Translations under genes and position numbers: made by a program
In this document: piece after piece, positions 45,293 through 55,450 of the stretch
Numbering within the stretch: position 1 is the stretch's first letter
Layout of the letters: the number at the start of each line of letters is the position of its first letter
Notes under the pieces: generated by a model
Seen by the model: only the letters and a program-made list of their open reading frames with translations
The model's database searches: none
What the model was told of the DNA's origin: nothing
Assembly: GCF_010093385.1 (NCBI RefSeq)
Contig: NZ_PDWV01000016.1
Span: 1 to 64,000 of the forward strand
From: Pseudoxanthomonas mexicana
GTDB taxonomy: Bacteria > Pseudomonadota > Gammaproteobacteria > Xanthomonadales > Xanthomonadaceae
Direction: 5' to 3'
DNA length: 64,000 nucleotides

Positions 45293-46629
45293 CAACTGCT
45301 GTCCGAATCCCACCCCGTGATCGCGATGCCGTGCTCCAGGCGCTACGCGCCGGCGTAGTGCCGCGCCGCGGCCTGCAATATATCCAGGTTGGTCGCGCTC
45401 GCGAGGTCGAGGCGTTGATCAAGGATATCGACCGCATCAATGCTGCGGGCAGTGCGATTCGCTTTGTGATCGGTGACTTTGGCGCGGGCAAGACCTTCTT
45501 CCTGAGCCTGATACGCGCGGTGGCCCTTGAGAAGGGATTGATCACGATGACCGCGGACCTGAACCCCGATCGCCGCTTGTACGGCAGTGGCGGCCAAGCC
45601 CGGTCCCTGTACAGCGAACTCACCCGCAACATTGCCACGCGGACCAAGCCTGAAGGCGGCGCCATGGCCAGCGTCGTGGAGCGTTTCATTACCACCGCGC
45701 TGCAGCAGTCCAAAAGTACCGGCGAGTCGGTGGAATCGGTGATCCAGCAGTGTCTGCAGTCGCTGACCGAGTTGGTGGGTGGCTACGACTTTGCCCAGGT
45801 CATTGAGTGCTATTGGCGCGGACATGACCAAGGCAACGAGCAGCTCAAGGCCGATGCGGTCCGATGGCTGCGCGGGGAGTTCACCACCAAAACCGATGCA
45901 CGCCAGGCCTTGGGTGTTCGCACCATCATTGAGGATGACCAGGTCTATGACGGGATCAAGCTGCTGGCCCGGTTTATCCGACTGGCCGGCTACGGCGGCC
46001 TGCTCGTCTGCCTGGATGAGCTGGTAAACCTTTACAAGCTGCCCCACGCAACCGCGCGCAACACCAACTACGAGCAGATCCTACGCATCCTCAATGACAC
46101 GCTGCAGGGCAGTAGTGAGGGCTTGGGCTTCGTCTTCGGCGGGACGCCAGAGACCTTGTTGGATGCGCGCCGCGGTCTATACAGCTATCAGGCCCTGCAG
46201 TCCCGGCTATCTGAGAATGCTTTTGCCGCCCAGCAGGGACTACAGGATTTCGGTGGCCCAGTGATCCGGTTGGCCAACCTGACGCCGGAGGATCTCTACG
46301 TGCTGCTGACCAAGCTGCGGCATCTGCACGCCAGCGGAGATGCGGCCCAGTACGCCCTGCCCGATGACGCCTTGCCGGCGTTCCTGGCCCACTGTAATCA
46401 GCGAATCGGCGCGGCGTACTTTCAGACCCCGCGCAATACGGTCCGCGCGTTCCTGGACCTGTTGAGCGTGCTGGAACAACACGCTGATCTGGACTGGAAC
46501 CATCTGATCGAGGAGTTGGATATCGGTCTGGAGGTCAATACCGATCGCGATACCGAGGACGAAGGCGCAAGCCCTGGCCAGGCTCGGGCTACCGATCCTG
46601 ACGATGAGCTCTCATCGTTCCGGCTCTGA
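45289..46629 (+). CDS. DUF2791/BrxD-like P-loop ATPase
   Basis: 446 residues. Walker A GDFGAGKTF (62-70), Walker B GGLLVCLDEL and the phrases RGLQYIQVGRAREVEALI, LGFVFGGTPETLLDARRGL and FGGPVIRLANLTPEDLYVLL match DUF2791, the BrxD family of BREX-type systems. BrxD is typically encoded next to the Lhr-like helicase BrxHI, as here. No other BREX gene (pglX, pglZ, brxA, brxB, brxC) is present. It overlaps the TerB gene by four bases and just precedes the helicase gene. Confidence 0.85.
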   Translation: MTTAVRIPPRDRDAVLQALRAGVVPRRGLQYIQVGRAREVEALIKDIDRINAAGSAIRFVIGDFGAGKTFFLSLIRAVALEKGLITMTADLNPDRRLYGSGGQARSLYSELTRNIATRTKPEGGAMASVVERFITTALQQSKSTGESVESVIQQCLQSLTELVGGYDFAQVIECYWRGHDQGNEQLKADAVRWLRGEFTTKTDARQALGVRTIIEDDQVYDGIKLLARFIRLAGYGGLLVCLDELVNLYKLPHATARNTNYEQILRILNDTLQGSSEGLGFVFGGTPETLLDARRGLYSYQALQSRLSENAFAAQQGLQDFGGPVIRLANLTPEDLYVLLTKLRHLHASGDAAQYALPDDALPAFLAHCNQRIGAAYFQTPRNTVRAFLDLLSVLEQHADLDWNHLIEELDIGLEVNTDRDTEDEGASPGQARATDPDDELSSFRL

Positions 46630-46636
46630 GCCTGCG

Positions 46637-48973
46637 ATGGATCCGTTTGAGCTCCTACATCCCGGCATCCAGCGCTGGGTGTGGCAACAAGGTTGGCCGG
46701 CATTGCGGCAGATCCAGGCACAGGCTATTCCCTTGGTATTGGGCCGGCAAAACGATGTCGTCATCTCGGCACCGACGGCTGGCGGTAAGACCGAAGCGGC
46801 CTTCCTGCCGATCATGACGGACCTGGCCCAGTTCGAGAGTCCTGGACTGCGCTGCCTTTGCGTCTCCCCGCTGCGCGCCCTGATCAATGACCAGACCCGT
46901 CGCCTGACCTCGATGGCCGAAGCAGTCGATCTGCGTGTGCAACCTTGGCATGGAGACGTATCCGCTGGGCGTGCCAGTTTCTGGAAGCGCCCGGCCAATA
47001 TCCTGATCACCACGCCGGAGAGCCTGGAAGCGCTGCTGATGCGCCGTGGTGCGCAGTTCGGCGGCCTGCTCGGAGAACTGCGCTACCTGGTGGTAGACGA
47101 GCTGCATGCGTTCTTTGGCAGCGAGCGCGGCGCACAACTGCGCTCATTGCTCCAGCGCGTCGAGCGCCTGGTACCGCATCCCCTGCCCCGAATTGCGTTG
47201 TCGGCAACCCTGGGCGAGCCAGCGCGCGCAGGCGCCTTCCTGCGCCCACGCGGTGGCTTTCCCAACCAAATGCTGACTTCGACATCCGATGGCGGCGAGG
47301 TGCGGCTGCAGGTACGTGCGATCCAGCAGCACAGGGACCAGCAGGACGACCAGATCCAGACGATGGAAACCGCAGGTCATGCAGTAGAGCAACTCCTGGC
47401 GCAGATCGCCCGACAGCCAGTTGACGAGCATGTGCCCCTTCCGGCGCCCCCCGAAACGTTTGAAGAGCTGGAAGACAGCGAGCAGGCCCCGGCCGACCGC
47501 TACACGACCGCCCTGAACGAAATCTCGAACCACCTGTTCGAGCGTCTGCGAGGCGAGAGTCACCTGGTCTTCGCCAATGCACGGGCCCAGGTGGAGATCG
47601 TGGCGGACCAATTGCGCGAACGCGCAGAGGCCAAAGCGCTGCCCAACGAGTTTTTCCCACACCACGGCGCGCTTTCGCGCGAGCTGCGCCTGAGCGTGGA
47701 AGAGCGACTGCGCGACGGCAAGCTCCCTACGACGGCGGTATGTACCTCCACCCTGGAAATGGGCGTGGACCTGGGCGATGTCGTATCGATAGCCCAGATA
47801 GGTCCTGCCCCGTCGGTGGCCGCACTCAAACAGCGCATTGGCCGCTCCGGACGCCGGCCGGGCCAGCCACAGATCCTGCGGCAGTACGTTGTCCTGCCGG
47901 CACTGTCCTCGCGCAGCCATGCGGTGGACTGGCTGCGCCTGCCGTTGTTGCAGGCCATCGCCGCCATCGAGCTGATGCTGGCTGGTCGATTCGAGCCGCC
48001 GACGCAGGGCGACTTGCACCTGTCGACGTTGGTCCAACAGATCCTGTCCTTCATTTCCCAGAGCGGTGGCTGCTCGGCCGCCGAGTTGTACCGTGAGCTC
48101 TGCCAGCGGGGGGCTTTCTCCAACATCGATCAGCCCACGTTCGCCGACGTGCTGCGCTCCCTGGGTAGTGCCCAGCTCATCGAGCAGATCGACGATGGAA
48201 GCCTGTTGCCGGGCGCGGTCGGTGAGCGGCTGATGGAGCACTTCAGCTTCTATGCCACCTTCTTCACCCCTGAGGAGTACCAACTGCTATGCAGTGGCAA
48301 ACGGCTGGGCACCCTGCCGGTGATCGAACCACTGGTGCCTGGACACCTGATGCTTTTTGCCGGTCGGCGCTGGCGCATTCTGGAGGTCGATACACAAGCT
48401 CGCGTAGTGCTGCTCGCACCCGCCAAGGGCGGCAAGCCACCCACTTTTGGTGGAGGCGGCTTGGCTGTGCACGGCATCGTGCACCAGCGCATGCGTGAGC
48501 TTTTGGAGCAGTCCTCAATACCGGTCTACCTAGATGCGGTGGCCCAGCAGGGGCTGTTGGATGCTCGGGAGGCCTACAGCCTGTTCGGCTTTGATCAGAG
48601 TCCTCTCATCGCCTCCGGCGATGCAATGCACCTGGCCCATTGGGCCGGCGACCGCGTTGGCGTGACGATTGCACTGTGGCTCCAATGGCTGGAGATTGAG
48701 GCCATCAGTGCCGGGCCGTTTGTCGAAATAAACGGCGTGTCCGAAGTAGACATACCGCGCGTGCTCGAGGCCGCCCTACAGCGAGTTCCGGCCGATACGA
48801 TGATTCTGGCAGCAGAAAAAGAAGGCTTGGAGCGCAACAAGTTCGATCATTTCCTGCAGCCCGAGCTACTGGTCAAGGGCTATGCGGCTGCCGAGCTCGA
48901 CCTGGAAGGCGCACTGGAGGTGATCACGCAGTGGCATGGCGCAATAGTGCCTGGATCGCCCCACGCGACGTGA
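46637..48973 (+). CDS. BrxHI/Lhr-like SF2 DEAD/DEAH helicase
   Basis: 778 residues from the ATG at 46,637; an in-frame ATG at 46,604 overlaps the ATPase gene. Motif I is APTAGGKTEA (about 45-54), motif II VVDELH, motif III SATLG, and motif VI KQRIGRSGR. A winged-helix-like region and a C-terminal domain typical of Lhr/BrxHI helicases follow (HFSFYATFFTPEEYQLL, GRRWRILEVD). It likely unwinds or translocates on DNA with the BrxD-like ATPase. Its stop is about 110 bases before the SF1 helicase start. Confidence 0.86.
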   Translation: MDPFELLHPGIQRWVWQQGWPALRQIQAQAIPLVLGRQNDVVISAPTAGGKTEAAFLPIMTDLAQFESPGLRCLCVSPLRALINDQTRRLTSMAEAVDLRVQPWHGDVSAGRASFWKRPANILITTPESLEALLMRRGAQFGGLLGELRYLVVDELHAFFGSERGAQLRSLLQRVERLVPHPLPRIALSATLGEPARAGAFLRPRGGFPNQMLTSTSDGGEVRLQVRAIQQHRDQQDDQIQTMETAGHAVEQLLAQIARQPVDEHVPLPAPPETFEELEDSEQAPADRYTTALNEISNHLFERLRGESHLVFANARAQVEIVADQLRERAEAKALPNEFFPHHGALSRELRLSVEERLRDGKLPTTAVCTSTLEMGVDLGDVVSIAQIGPAPSVAALKQRIGRSGRRPGQPQILRQYVVLPALSSRSHAVDWLRLPLLQAIAAIELMLAGRFEPPTQGDLHLSTLVQQILSFISQSGGCSAAELYRELCQRGAFSNIDQPTFADVLRSLGSAQLIEQIDDGSLLPGAVGERLMEHFSFYATFFTPEEYQLLCSGKRLGTLPVIEPLVPGHLMLFAGRRWRILEVDTQARVVLLAPAKGGKPPTFGGGGLAVHGIVHQRMRELLEQSSIPVYLDAVAQQGLLDAREAYSLFGFDQSPLIASGDAMHLAHWAGDRVGVTIALWLQWLEIEAISAGPFVEINGVSEVDIPRVLEAALQRVPADTMILAAEKEGLERNKFDHFLQPELLVKGYAAAELDLEGALEVITQWHGAIVPGSPHAT

Positions 48974-49081
48974 TCCCTCAACGCACTCGCCAGATCCGCG
49001 CATTGAGCATGGCGACCGCTAGCCATGCTCAATGCTTGTAGGCCAGAATTCTTTCGATCCCATGGACGTGGAAAACTAAGG

Positions 49082-52000
49082 ATGGCAACTGAAGTTCGAC
49101 CTTATCTGAAGCTGAGAGTGGCGGAGCTGGAGTCGATCTTTGAGGCTTCGGCTTCAGATCCGGCTATCTGCCGGGACCTGATCGCTGAGCTTCGTCATCG
49201 CAAGACAGACAGGGCTGTCGCCCTGCTCGCGCGCGTGTCGATGGCAACCCATGAGACGGTCGCTGCACCTGCACCGCCGAGCGATACTTCCGAGCAGAAG
49301 ACCCGTCCCCTTCCAGCTCCCCAGCAGCCCAGCGAGCGACCAGCGGCTCCCGAGACCACATCAGCTGTTCCGCCAATTCAGCGCGCGCCAGCACGTCCCG
49401 CACCGCCGGTAACGAATTCACCCGGTGCCATCCTGTCGGCTTGGACGGCGCTGGAAGCACTGTCCCCGCAAACCTATAGGGAACCGGCTGATCTAGCCAA
49501 CGGAGACAAATACAACGTTGCGCCACTTGATGCCGGCACCCTGCCCTGGGAGCGTGGCGAGCGATCGCGACCGAACTTCCAACTCTATTATCAGATTGTC
49601 CTTGGCAGCATTCACGTCGATCGCGCCACTGATGAGCTGGTCAAGACCTTCGGCCAGGACGAGGAGTCGACCAGCAAGGCCCGGGAGCGCGCAGCCCTGG
49701 CCGCGGTACTTATCGACCGTCAGGGCATGCTGGTACAGGATAATGCGGTGGCGGTATCGAGCTTCGGCTGGGCTCTGCCCATTGCGCTGTCCGGCGATCT
49801 AGACAGCCTCGGCAGTTGGCCGGATGCCGAGCGGAACCTGGTGGAGGGACTGACCAAGCAACTGGGCGGCGCCAGGGATTCAGAGTCTTCCACCCCGCTC
49901 GACCTGGTCACCATCAACAAGGCATCCCAGTGGCTGGTCCAGACACTGGGACTGCCACCGGATCTCTATGAGTCGCCACAGTTCGCTGTGCGCGTGTACC
50001 ACTATTACAAGTCGAAGAACCCTCCCGAAGTCGCGCTGCTCAATTCGTTCTATCTAACCGACCTCACGCGTGCATCGACACTGCTGACCCAAGGCCGGCC
50101 GGGGCAGGCGCTGGCGCGTTTCATTGGTCAGCAGACCGTCACGCCCAGTCCGAACCTTCTGGAGCGCCATGATCTGATCGAGGCTTTGATCGCACCCGAG
50201 AAGATGCCGCTTGCGCGTTGGCCCGCGCCGGGAGGGCACCCCCTTGTGACGTTGCAACAAGCGGCCGTCAATGCCGCGCGCAGTGAGTTGGCCGGCAAAG
50301 GATCCGGCATCGTGGCCGTCAACGGCCCTCCCGGAACCGGCAAGACCACCCTCCTGCGCGACATCGTCGCCGCGTGCGTCATGGATCGAGCGGACGCACT
50401 GTGCAAGTTCGACGATCCGTTGACCGCATTCAGGAATACCGGACAGAAGATGTCGGCGGGCGATCGGGCGTTTCTCCACCTTTACAGCTTGGACGACTCT
50501 CTCAAGGGCCATGAGGTCGTCGTTGCCTCCAGCAACAACAAGGCAGTGGAGAACGTCAGCAAGGAGCTACCGGCCCTTAAGGCCGTCGGCAGAGACATCA
50601 GCTACTTCAGGACGGTGTCCGACGCACTGCTGGTCCGCGGGAGCGAGGATGGTCAGACAGTAGAGGGTGAACCCAGCTGGGGGCTGATTGCAGCCGTGCT
50701 CGGCAACGCACTTAACAGAGCTGCATTCCAGCGCGCGCTGTGGTGGGACGATGATCGAAGCCTGCGCCTCTATCTAAAGGCAGCAAAAGGCGATGCCGTC
50801 GTTCGCGAAGAGAAGGATCAGGCTGGCAACGTTATAAAGCGCAGGGTGCCGCTCGTGGTCAGCGCCGAAGTTCCTTCATCGCCTGAGCAAGCCAAAGCCA
50901 ACTGGCAGGTGGCGCGCAAGCACTACAACACCCTGCGCAAGGACATCACGCAACAGTTGGGCGTGCTGGAGATTGTCCGCCTGGCCTGTTTGGCGCTGGA
51001 GCCGGCCCGCTCGGCCAAGAATGCGGCCCTGAGCCGGCAGATGGCCGCCGCCGAAGCGCATGCCAATTGCGAACGCATTATCCATCGCACGGCCGATAAC
51101 TGTGAGCGGGCAATCCAGGCCCACGCGATCGCGCATCGCCAGGAACAGCAGGTGCTTTTCGACCGTCCGTCATGGTGGCACCGCCTTTTCAACACTCGCC
51201 GCATGCAGCAATGGAATCAGGCACATGTTCCGCTGGTGGCCGCCGTAGCTTTTGCACGTGACCGCAGGGCAAAAGCCACCCAGGCCCATGAGCGGGCGAC
51301 CGAGGCACTGCGCGAGGCGAACGGGGCCCTGCAGTCCAGCAAGCAGACGCTGGAGGCCTACTCCCAAAAGCTCGCAGCGCTGGAATCCACCATCGAGGCC
51401 CAACGACAGAGACTGGGCGATAGTCTGGTCGATGAAAATTTCTTCAAGCGAAGCCACGAGAACTGGAATCTGGCCTCTCCCTGGCTCCCGAAGGCACTGC
51501 ACGAACAACGGGAGAACCTGTTTGCGGCCGCTCTGGCGCTGCAGAAGGCGTTCATCGATGTCACGGCACAGAAGGTGTCCCACAACATCGGCGTTCTGAT
51601 GGGCGCAATGCACACCGGGGCTTTCCAGGACAAAGAGAAGAAGGCGCTGCTTCCCGACCTGTGGGCAACCCTTTTCCTTGTGTGCCCGGTCGTGTCGACC
51701 ACCTTCGCCTCGGTTGCACGGATGCTGGGGGACATGGCGCCGGAGTCGATTGGCTGGATCATGATCGATGAGGCAGGGCAAGCCACGCCACAGTCGGCGG
51801 TGGGTCTGCTAATGCGCGCCAAGCGGGCCATTGTCGTGGGTGATCCTCTCCAGATCCCTCCAGTGGTATCCCTCCCGCATCGGCTCACCCTGGAAGTGGC
51901 AAAGTACTTCGGCATCGATGCGGGGGACTGGCTGGCACCGGAGGCTTCGGTACAGACGCTGTCCGATCAGGCGTCCCGCTTCAGGGCGGTGTTTGGCGGC

Positions 52001-52639
52001 GATGTAGCGGTCAGGGAGGTGGGGCTGCCGCTGCTGGTGCATCGGCGCTGCCAGAATCCCATGTTCGACATCTCAAATCAGATCGCCTACGACAGGCAGA
52101 TGGTTCATGCAGCAGGACCTGCACCGGGTGGGCGTGTGCGTGCGGTGATTGGCCCGTCCAGCTGGTATGACGTGGACGGTGCTGCAGGCAGCAAATGGTG
52201 TCCCGAGGAAGGCGAGTGTGTCGTGGATCTGCTGCGGCAACTGGCTTCGGCGGGCGTGCATCAGCCGGACATCTATGTCATTACTCCCTTCAGGGTCGTG
52301 GCTTTTGAGATGCGCAAGCGCATTGCAGCCGAACCGGATCTGCTCAGTTCCCTCGGCGTAGATTCGAGGCAGTGGCTGCAGGATCGTGTGGGAACCATCC
52401 ACACGTTCCAAGGCAAGGAGGCGGAGGCAGTAATCGCGATATTGGGCGCTCCCATGGCGGCGCAGCAGGGGGCACGGCGCTGGGCTGCAAGCTCGCCCAA
52501 CATCTTCAATGTGATGGTGTCTCGCGCCAAGGATGCGTTGTATGTCGTGGGTTCGCATGCAGCGTGGTCAAGCGTCGGGTACGGGGTCGCTGTAGCCTCA
52601 CACTTGCCGCATGTGGGAGCTCAATCGCTAAGAAGATGA
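49082..52639 (+). CDS. UPF1-like SF1 helicase (AAA_11/AAA_12)
   Basis: 1,185 residues from the ATG at 49,082; an ATG at 49,025 would add 19. A small N-terminal helical domain (YLKLRVAELESIFEASASDP) and a Pro/Ala linker precede the helicase. Motif I is GPPGTGKT (415-422), followed by a long charged insertion with coiled coil (about 620-800). Motif II is MIDEAGQA (Asp896, Glu897), then VVGDPLQIPPV, LLVHRRCQ, TIHTFQGKEAEAV and MVSRAKDALYVVG. This is the Upf1/SF1B pattern. Same strand and spacing suggest it belongs to the TerB operon. No nuclease domain was recognised. Confidence 0.85.
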   Translation: MATEVRPYLKLRVAELESIFEASASDPAICRDLIAELRHRKTDRAVALLARVSMATHETVAAPAPPSDTSEQKTRPLPAPQQPSERPAAPETTSAVPPIQRAPARPAPPVTNSPGAILSAWTALEALSPQTYREPADLANGDKYNVAPLDAGTLPWERGERSRPNFQLYYQIVLGSIHVDRATDELVKTFGQDEESTSKARERAALAAVLIDRQGMLVQDNAVAVSSFGWALPIALSGDLDSLGSWPDAERNLVEGLTKQLGGARDSESSTPLDLVTINKASQWLVQTLGLPPDLYESPQFAVRVYHYYKSKNPPEVALLNSFYLTDLTRASTLLTQGRPGQALARFIGQQTVTPSPNLLERHDLIEALIAPEKMPLARWPAPGGHPLVTLQQAAVNAARSELAGKGSGIVAVNGPPGTGKTTLLRDIVAACVMDRADALCKFDDPLTAFRNTGQKMSAGDRAFLHLYSLDDSLKGHEVVVASSNNKAVENVSKELPALKAVGRDISYFRTVSDALLVRGSEDGQTVEGEPSWGLIAAVLGNALNRAAFQRALWWDDDRSLRLYLKAAKGDAVVREEKDQAGNVIKRRVPLVVSAEVPSSPEQAKANWQVARKHYNTLRKDITQQLGVLEIVRLACLALEPARSAKNAALSRQMAAAEAHANCERIIHRTADNCERAIQAHAIAHRQEQQVLFDRPSWWHRLFNTRRMQQWNQAHVPLVAAVAFARDRRAKATQAHERATEALREANGALQSSKQTLEAYSQKLAALESTIEAQRQRLGDSLVDENFFKRSHENWNLASPWLPKALHEQRENLFAAALALQKAFIDVTAQKVSHNIGVLMGAMHTGAFQDKEKKALLPDLWATLFLVCPVVSTTFASVARMLGDMAPESIGWIMIDEAGQATPQSAVGLLMRAKRAIVVGDPLQIPPVVSLPHRLTLEVAKYFGIDAGDWLAPEASVQTLSDQASRFRAVFGGDVAVREVGLPLLVHRRCQNPMFDISNQIAYDRQMVHAAGPAPGGRVRAVIGPSSWYDVDGAAGSKWCPEEGECVVDLLRQLASAGVHQPDIYVITPFRVVAFEMRKRIAAEPDLLSSLGVDSRQWLQDRVGTIHTFQGKEAEAVIAILGAPMAAQQGARRWAASSPNIFNVMVSRAKDALYVVGSHAAWSSVGYGVAVASHLPHVGAQSLRR

Positions 52640-52837
52640 CTTTCAACCTGCTTTAACTGAAAGTCGTGCGATCTCATTGTTGATGCACTCCAGGATACTT
52701 CAGCTTTCCGCCACGGAAACCTCGTTTATCCAAGGATTCCCCGCCGCTGAGTCGATGATCCCCGCATCAGCTAGGTGATGATCGTCTACTCAGCAAAAGT
52801 GGGGACCTCCCTCAACCACTTAGCCACGCAACCTGCA

Positions 52838-55450
52838 TCACCCGATTCTCCTGCGGATCGCGGTGAACAGTGCATTCACCGCCTCTATGTCCTGGAGCAA
52901 CTCAGCAGGTTGCGTTACTGCACGCTGTTGGCCAGCAGCGTGGGAGTGCGCCCGTACGTTGCGGCAGCACTTGTCGTGCAGTCGCTGGACCTCGGCAAAC
53001 TCACTGGCTTCGACCTCCTTCACTCCGTCAAGTCGTCCAACTGAGATGTTGTCGCGGAACCTCACGACCGTGCCATTCAGGATGGTCTCCTCGATTCCAA
53101 CCTCAATTGTCACTCGCAGATCGTCGTACGCATTACGGGTAGCCAGTCGCTCCGCGTCTCCTGGCGGGTTATTGAACACCGCGGCAATCTGCTGTTGGTC
53201 GAGGCGATGCTGCGCAATGCGCTCCCTATGCTTACGCAGGTCGTATGGCAGACCGGCATCTATGTATCCGGGACCTTCAGCGCGGTAGGCAATGGACCGA
53301 ACACTAGGCTCAGCACCCGCATCTTGCGCAAGCGTAGTCAATTCGCCGAAGAACACAGCGTCGTGCGTGAAAACAATCACCTGTCGAACTACGGACTCCG
53401 CCACGATACGACGTGCAACAGCAGTTCGATGATTATGGTCTAGGCTGGACACGGGGTCGTCGAAGACGACTCCTGAAGTCGAGCCTGACTGGTGGAGCTC
53501 GGCAAAGAAGTAGGCCAACGCACACATCCGCTGCTCAGCCTCGCTGAGGACAAGGTGGGGGTCTAACTGGCTGCCGGACAGGACGATACCCAGCCTAGTG
53601 GAACCCGCATCGCCCGTGGAGCTGATTTCAGCGCGGATGTGGTAGAGGTCCAGGCGTTCAAGCTCCTGGTTCATTCTGGCAGCAAGGGCGTCGCTGACGT
53701 GCCTCCGAGCGAGCTGCCCAGCGAAGGTGGTGATTGGCCTGGTGTTTCCGACGTCCGCTAGGCAGCTTTCAAGCTTGGCCTTGTGGACCAGGTTCCGCAC
53801 AACAAGGGCGATACTCTCTATGTGCTCCGAGAGTACGCTTCTCGTCTGGAGCTCCCTCAGACGACGGCGCTTCGCCGCCAAGGCTTCTGCATCAAGATTG
53901 GCTCGCATGGCCGCAGCTTCGGCGCGCAGGTCATTCGCAATCTGACGAATTGCAGGAGCGGGGCTGACAACTCGGAAAGCGGGCCTATTATCCCACTGCC
54001 CACCTGATACGGCACGTTGGAGCCACCTCAGCCGAGAGGCCAGATCTTCTTGGAATGTGCGGATACCAGCCGGCAGAGTATCCACTCGACGACCGAGGCT
54101 TGTAGCCATTGTGTCAGAGAGAGTGAAGGACGCGCTTGCCTGCGCGACCTCGCCGACGATCTGCTGCCATCTCGTGCGCGCCTGCTGCGCGGTTGCAGAG
54201 GCGGAATCTCGCACAAATCGGTCGAACCTTTGCAGTCGCTCCTTCGCGACCGGCGACAGCTCCTGCTGGCATAGAAGGCACTGAGCCCCATCTCCTGTCA
54301 CTGGGAATGCGTTCGCCACATACGCAGCGCGCGTTGAAAACTCGCGCGCCGCACTGAATAACAATGCCCAGGGCCCTTGCCCTGTCCCAGGGAGTAACTG
54401 CTCAGGGTCTTCCGACTGCAAGAGAGCCGCGGCAGCCCGCTCCGCAATCTCAGCCTCTCGCAGCATCAGGTAGGCGGAATGCTTGGCGTCAAGCAACTCG
54501 TCGGACACAACGTTAGCCGCTTCAACCGCACTGACCAACTCATCGACCCTTGTTGCCGCGTTCTCTAGAACGGTAGCCTTGGATGTAGGGTCCGCCTCGG
54601 CGATCTCTTGCGGAAGGCGAGCTAGCTCTTGCATCTCATCAGGAGACAGGTTGGCGAGCCTGCGCACTTGGTCCAAGTCGGTGCGCGTACTTACTGGATG
54701 CAGGGCACGCCCCGCTTCGGTGTCAACGGGAATGACATTGAACGGCGCTGTATTTACGGCGAGCGTATTGATCTCAGCTTGAAGTCTGGGCCGCAGCGCC
54801 TGATTGAGTCCGCTAGCTAGCTGCTGCAGTTGGGTCAAGGCCACCGGCTGGAAAGTCGCAACCTCTCTCGTCTGGAGATAGTGCCGCGCGCAGTCGCCGT
54901 CAAAAACTGCGATGGCTCGCAGTGCTGCGGGGGCGACGTGCCCGCGCCGACCACTCCAGTTCGCCTCATGGGGCTCATCGTCTACTAGGAAGGTGAGCGA
55001 TGCGCTGGGTGTAAGTTGTTGGAACTGCGGATCATAGGCGTTGGGGTAGACCGCCCCAGGGCTCCTCGCACGACAAGCCTGCTTGAGTACACGTGCATAC
55101 CCCGATTTGCCGGTGCCGTTGCCTCCATACGCGATGGTCAAGCCCTGTGCTGCGAACTCGAGCACCTGGTCGCCCGGGATTCTCCCGACGTTGTTCAGTG
55201 TGTGAAGGGAAGTGAGCGTTACCAGTGCGCCATCGGTCGCTTCTGCCGGGAAGTGATCCTCTGCAAATGGCGCTGGCTCGATGGCCGGCTCTAGTCCGCT
55301 CGCGACGCCGTGTTGCTGCTTGGCGAGATCCAGGAGCTCGTCCAAGTCTTGGTCGCTCCACGAGCCGTGGACGCATAGACGACGCAGCGCGTCCTGACGC
55401 CATATCGGCAACCTTCCAGACCAAGCCAACACTTCCTCGTAAATGGCCAT
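52838..55450 (-). CDS. AAA ATPase (AAA_13-like) with CxxC hook-like motif and RNxxxH end
   Basis: 870 residues from the ATG at 55,450, chosen for GGGGAG upstream and the family-like beginning IYEEVLAWSGRLPIWRQDALRR. Walker A GGNGTGKS is at 109-116, Walker B with signature in SGVVFDDPVSSLDHNHR (660-674), and switch His in VFTHDAVFF. A central helical region carries CLLC (391-394), placed like the zinc-hook of RloC/Rad50-type proteins. Near the C-terminus R830-N-x3-H835 matches the HEPN RNase consensus. RloC/PrrC-type ATPase nucleases act in phage defence; whether this protein is one is inference. Convergent with the SF1 helicase gene. Confidence 0.75.
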   Translation of the reverse strand: MAIYEEVLAWSGRLPIWRQDALRRLCVHGSWSDQDLDELLDLAKQQHGVASGLEPAIEPAPFAEDHFPAEATDGALVTLTSLHTLNNVGRIPGDQVLEFAAQGLTIAYGGNGTGKSGYARVLKQACRARSPGAVYPNAYDPQFQQLTPSASLTFLVDDEPHEANWSGRRGHVAPAALRAIAVFDGDCARHYLQTREVATFQPVALTQLQQLASGLNQALRPRLQAEINTLAVNTAPFNVIPVDTEAGRALHPVSTRTDLDQVRRLANLSPDEMQELARLPQEIAEADPTSKATVLENAATRVDELVSAVEAANVVSDELLDAKHSAYLMLREAEIAERAAAALLQSEDPEQLLPGTGQGPWALLFSAAREFSTRAAYVANAFPVTGDGAQCLLCQQELSPVAKERLQRFDRFVRDSASATAQQARTRWQQIVGEVAQASASFTLSDTMATSLGRRVDTLPAGIRTFQEDLASRLRWLQRAVSGGQWDNRPAFRVVSPAPAIRQIANDLRAEAAAMRANLDAEALAAKRRRLRELQTRSVLSEHIESIALVVRNLVHKAKLESCLADVGNTRPITTFAGQLARRHVSDALAARMNQELERLDLYHIRAEISSTGDAGSTRLGIVLSGSQLDPHLVLSEAEQRMCALAYFFAELHQSGSTSGVVFDDPVSSLDHNHRTAVARRIVAESVVRQVIVFTHDAVFFGELTTLAQDAGAEPSVRSIAYRAEGPGYIDAGLPYDLRKHRERIAQHRLDQQQIAAVFNNPPGDAERLATRNAYDDLRVTIEVGIEETILNGTVVRFRDNISVGRLDGVKEVEASEFAEVQRLHDKCCRNVRAHSHAAGQQRAVTQPAELLQDIEAVNALFTAIRRRIG

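Noticed and set aside
45289-48973. Calling the BrxD-like/BrxHI-like pair a BREX system
   Set aside because: No pglX, pglZ, brxA, brxB, brxC or methylase gene is present in the surrounding 20 kb.
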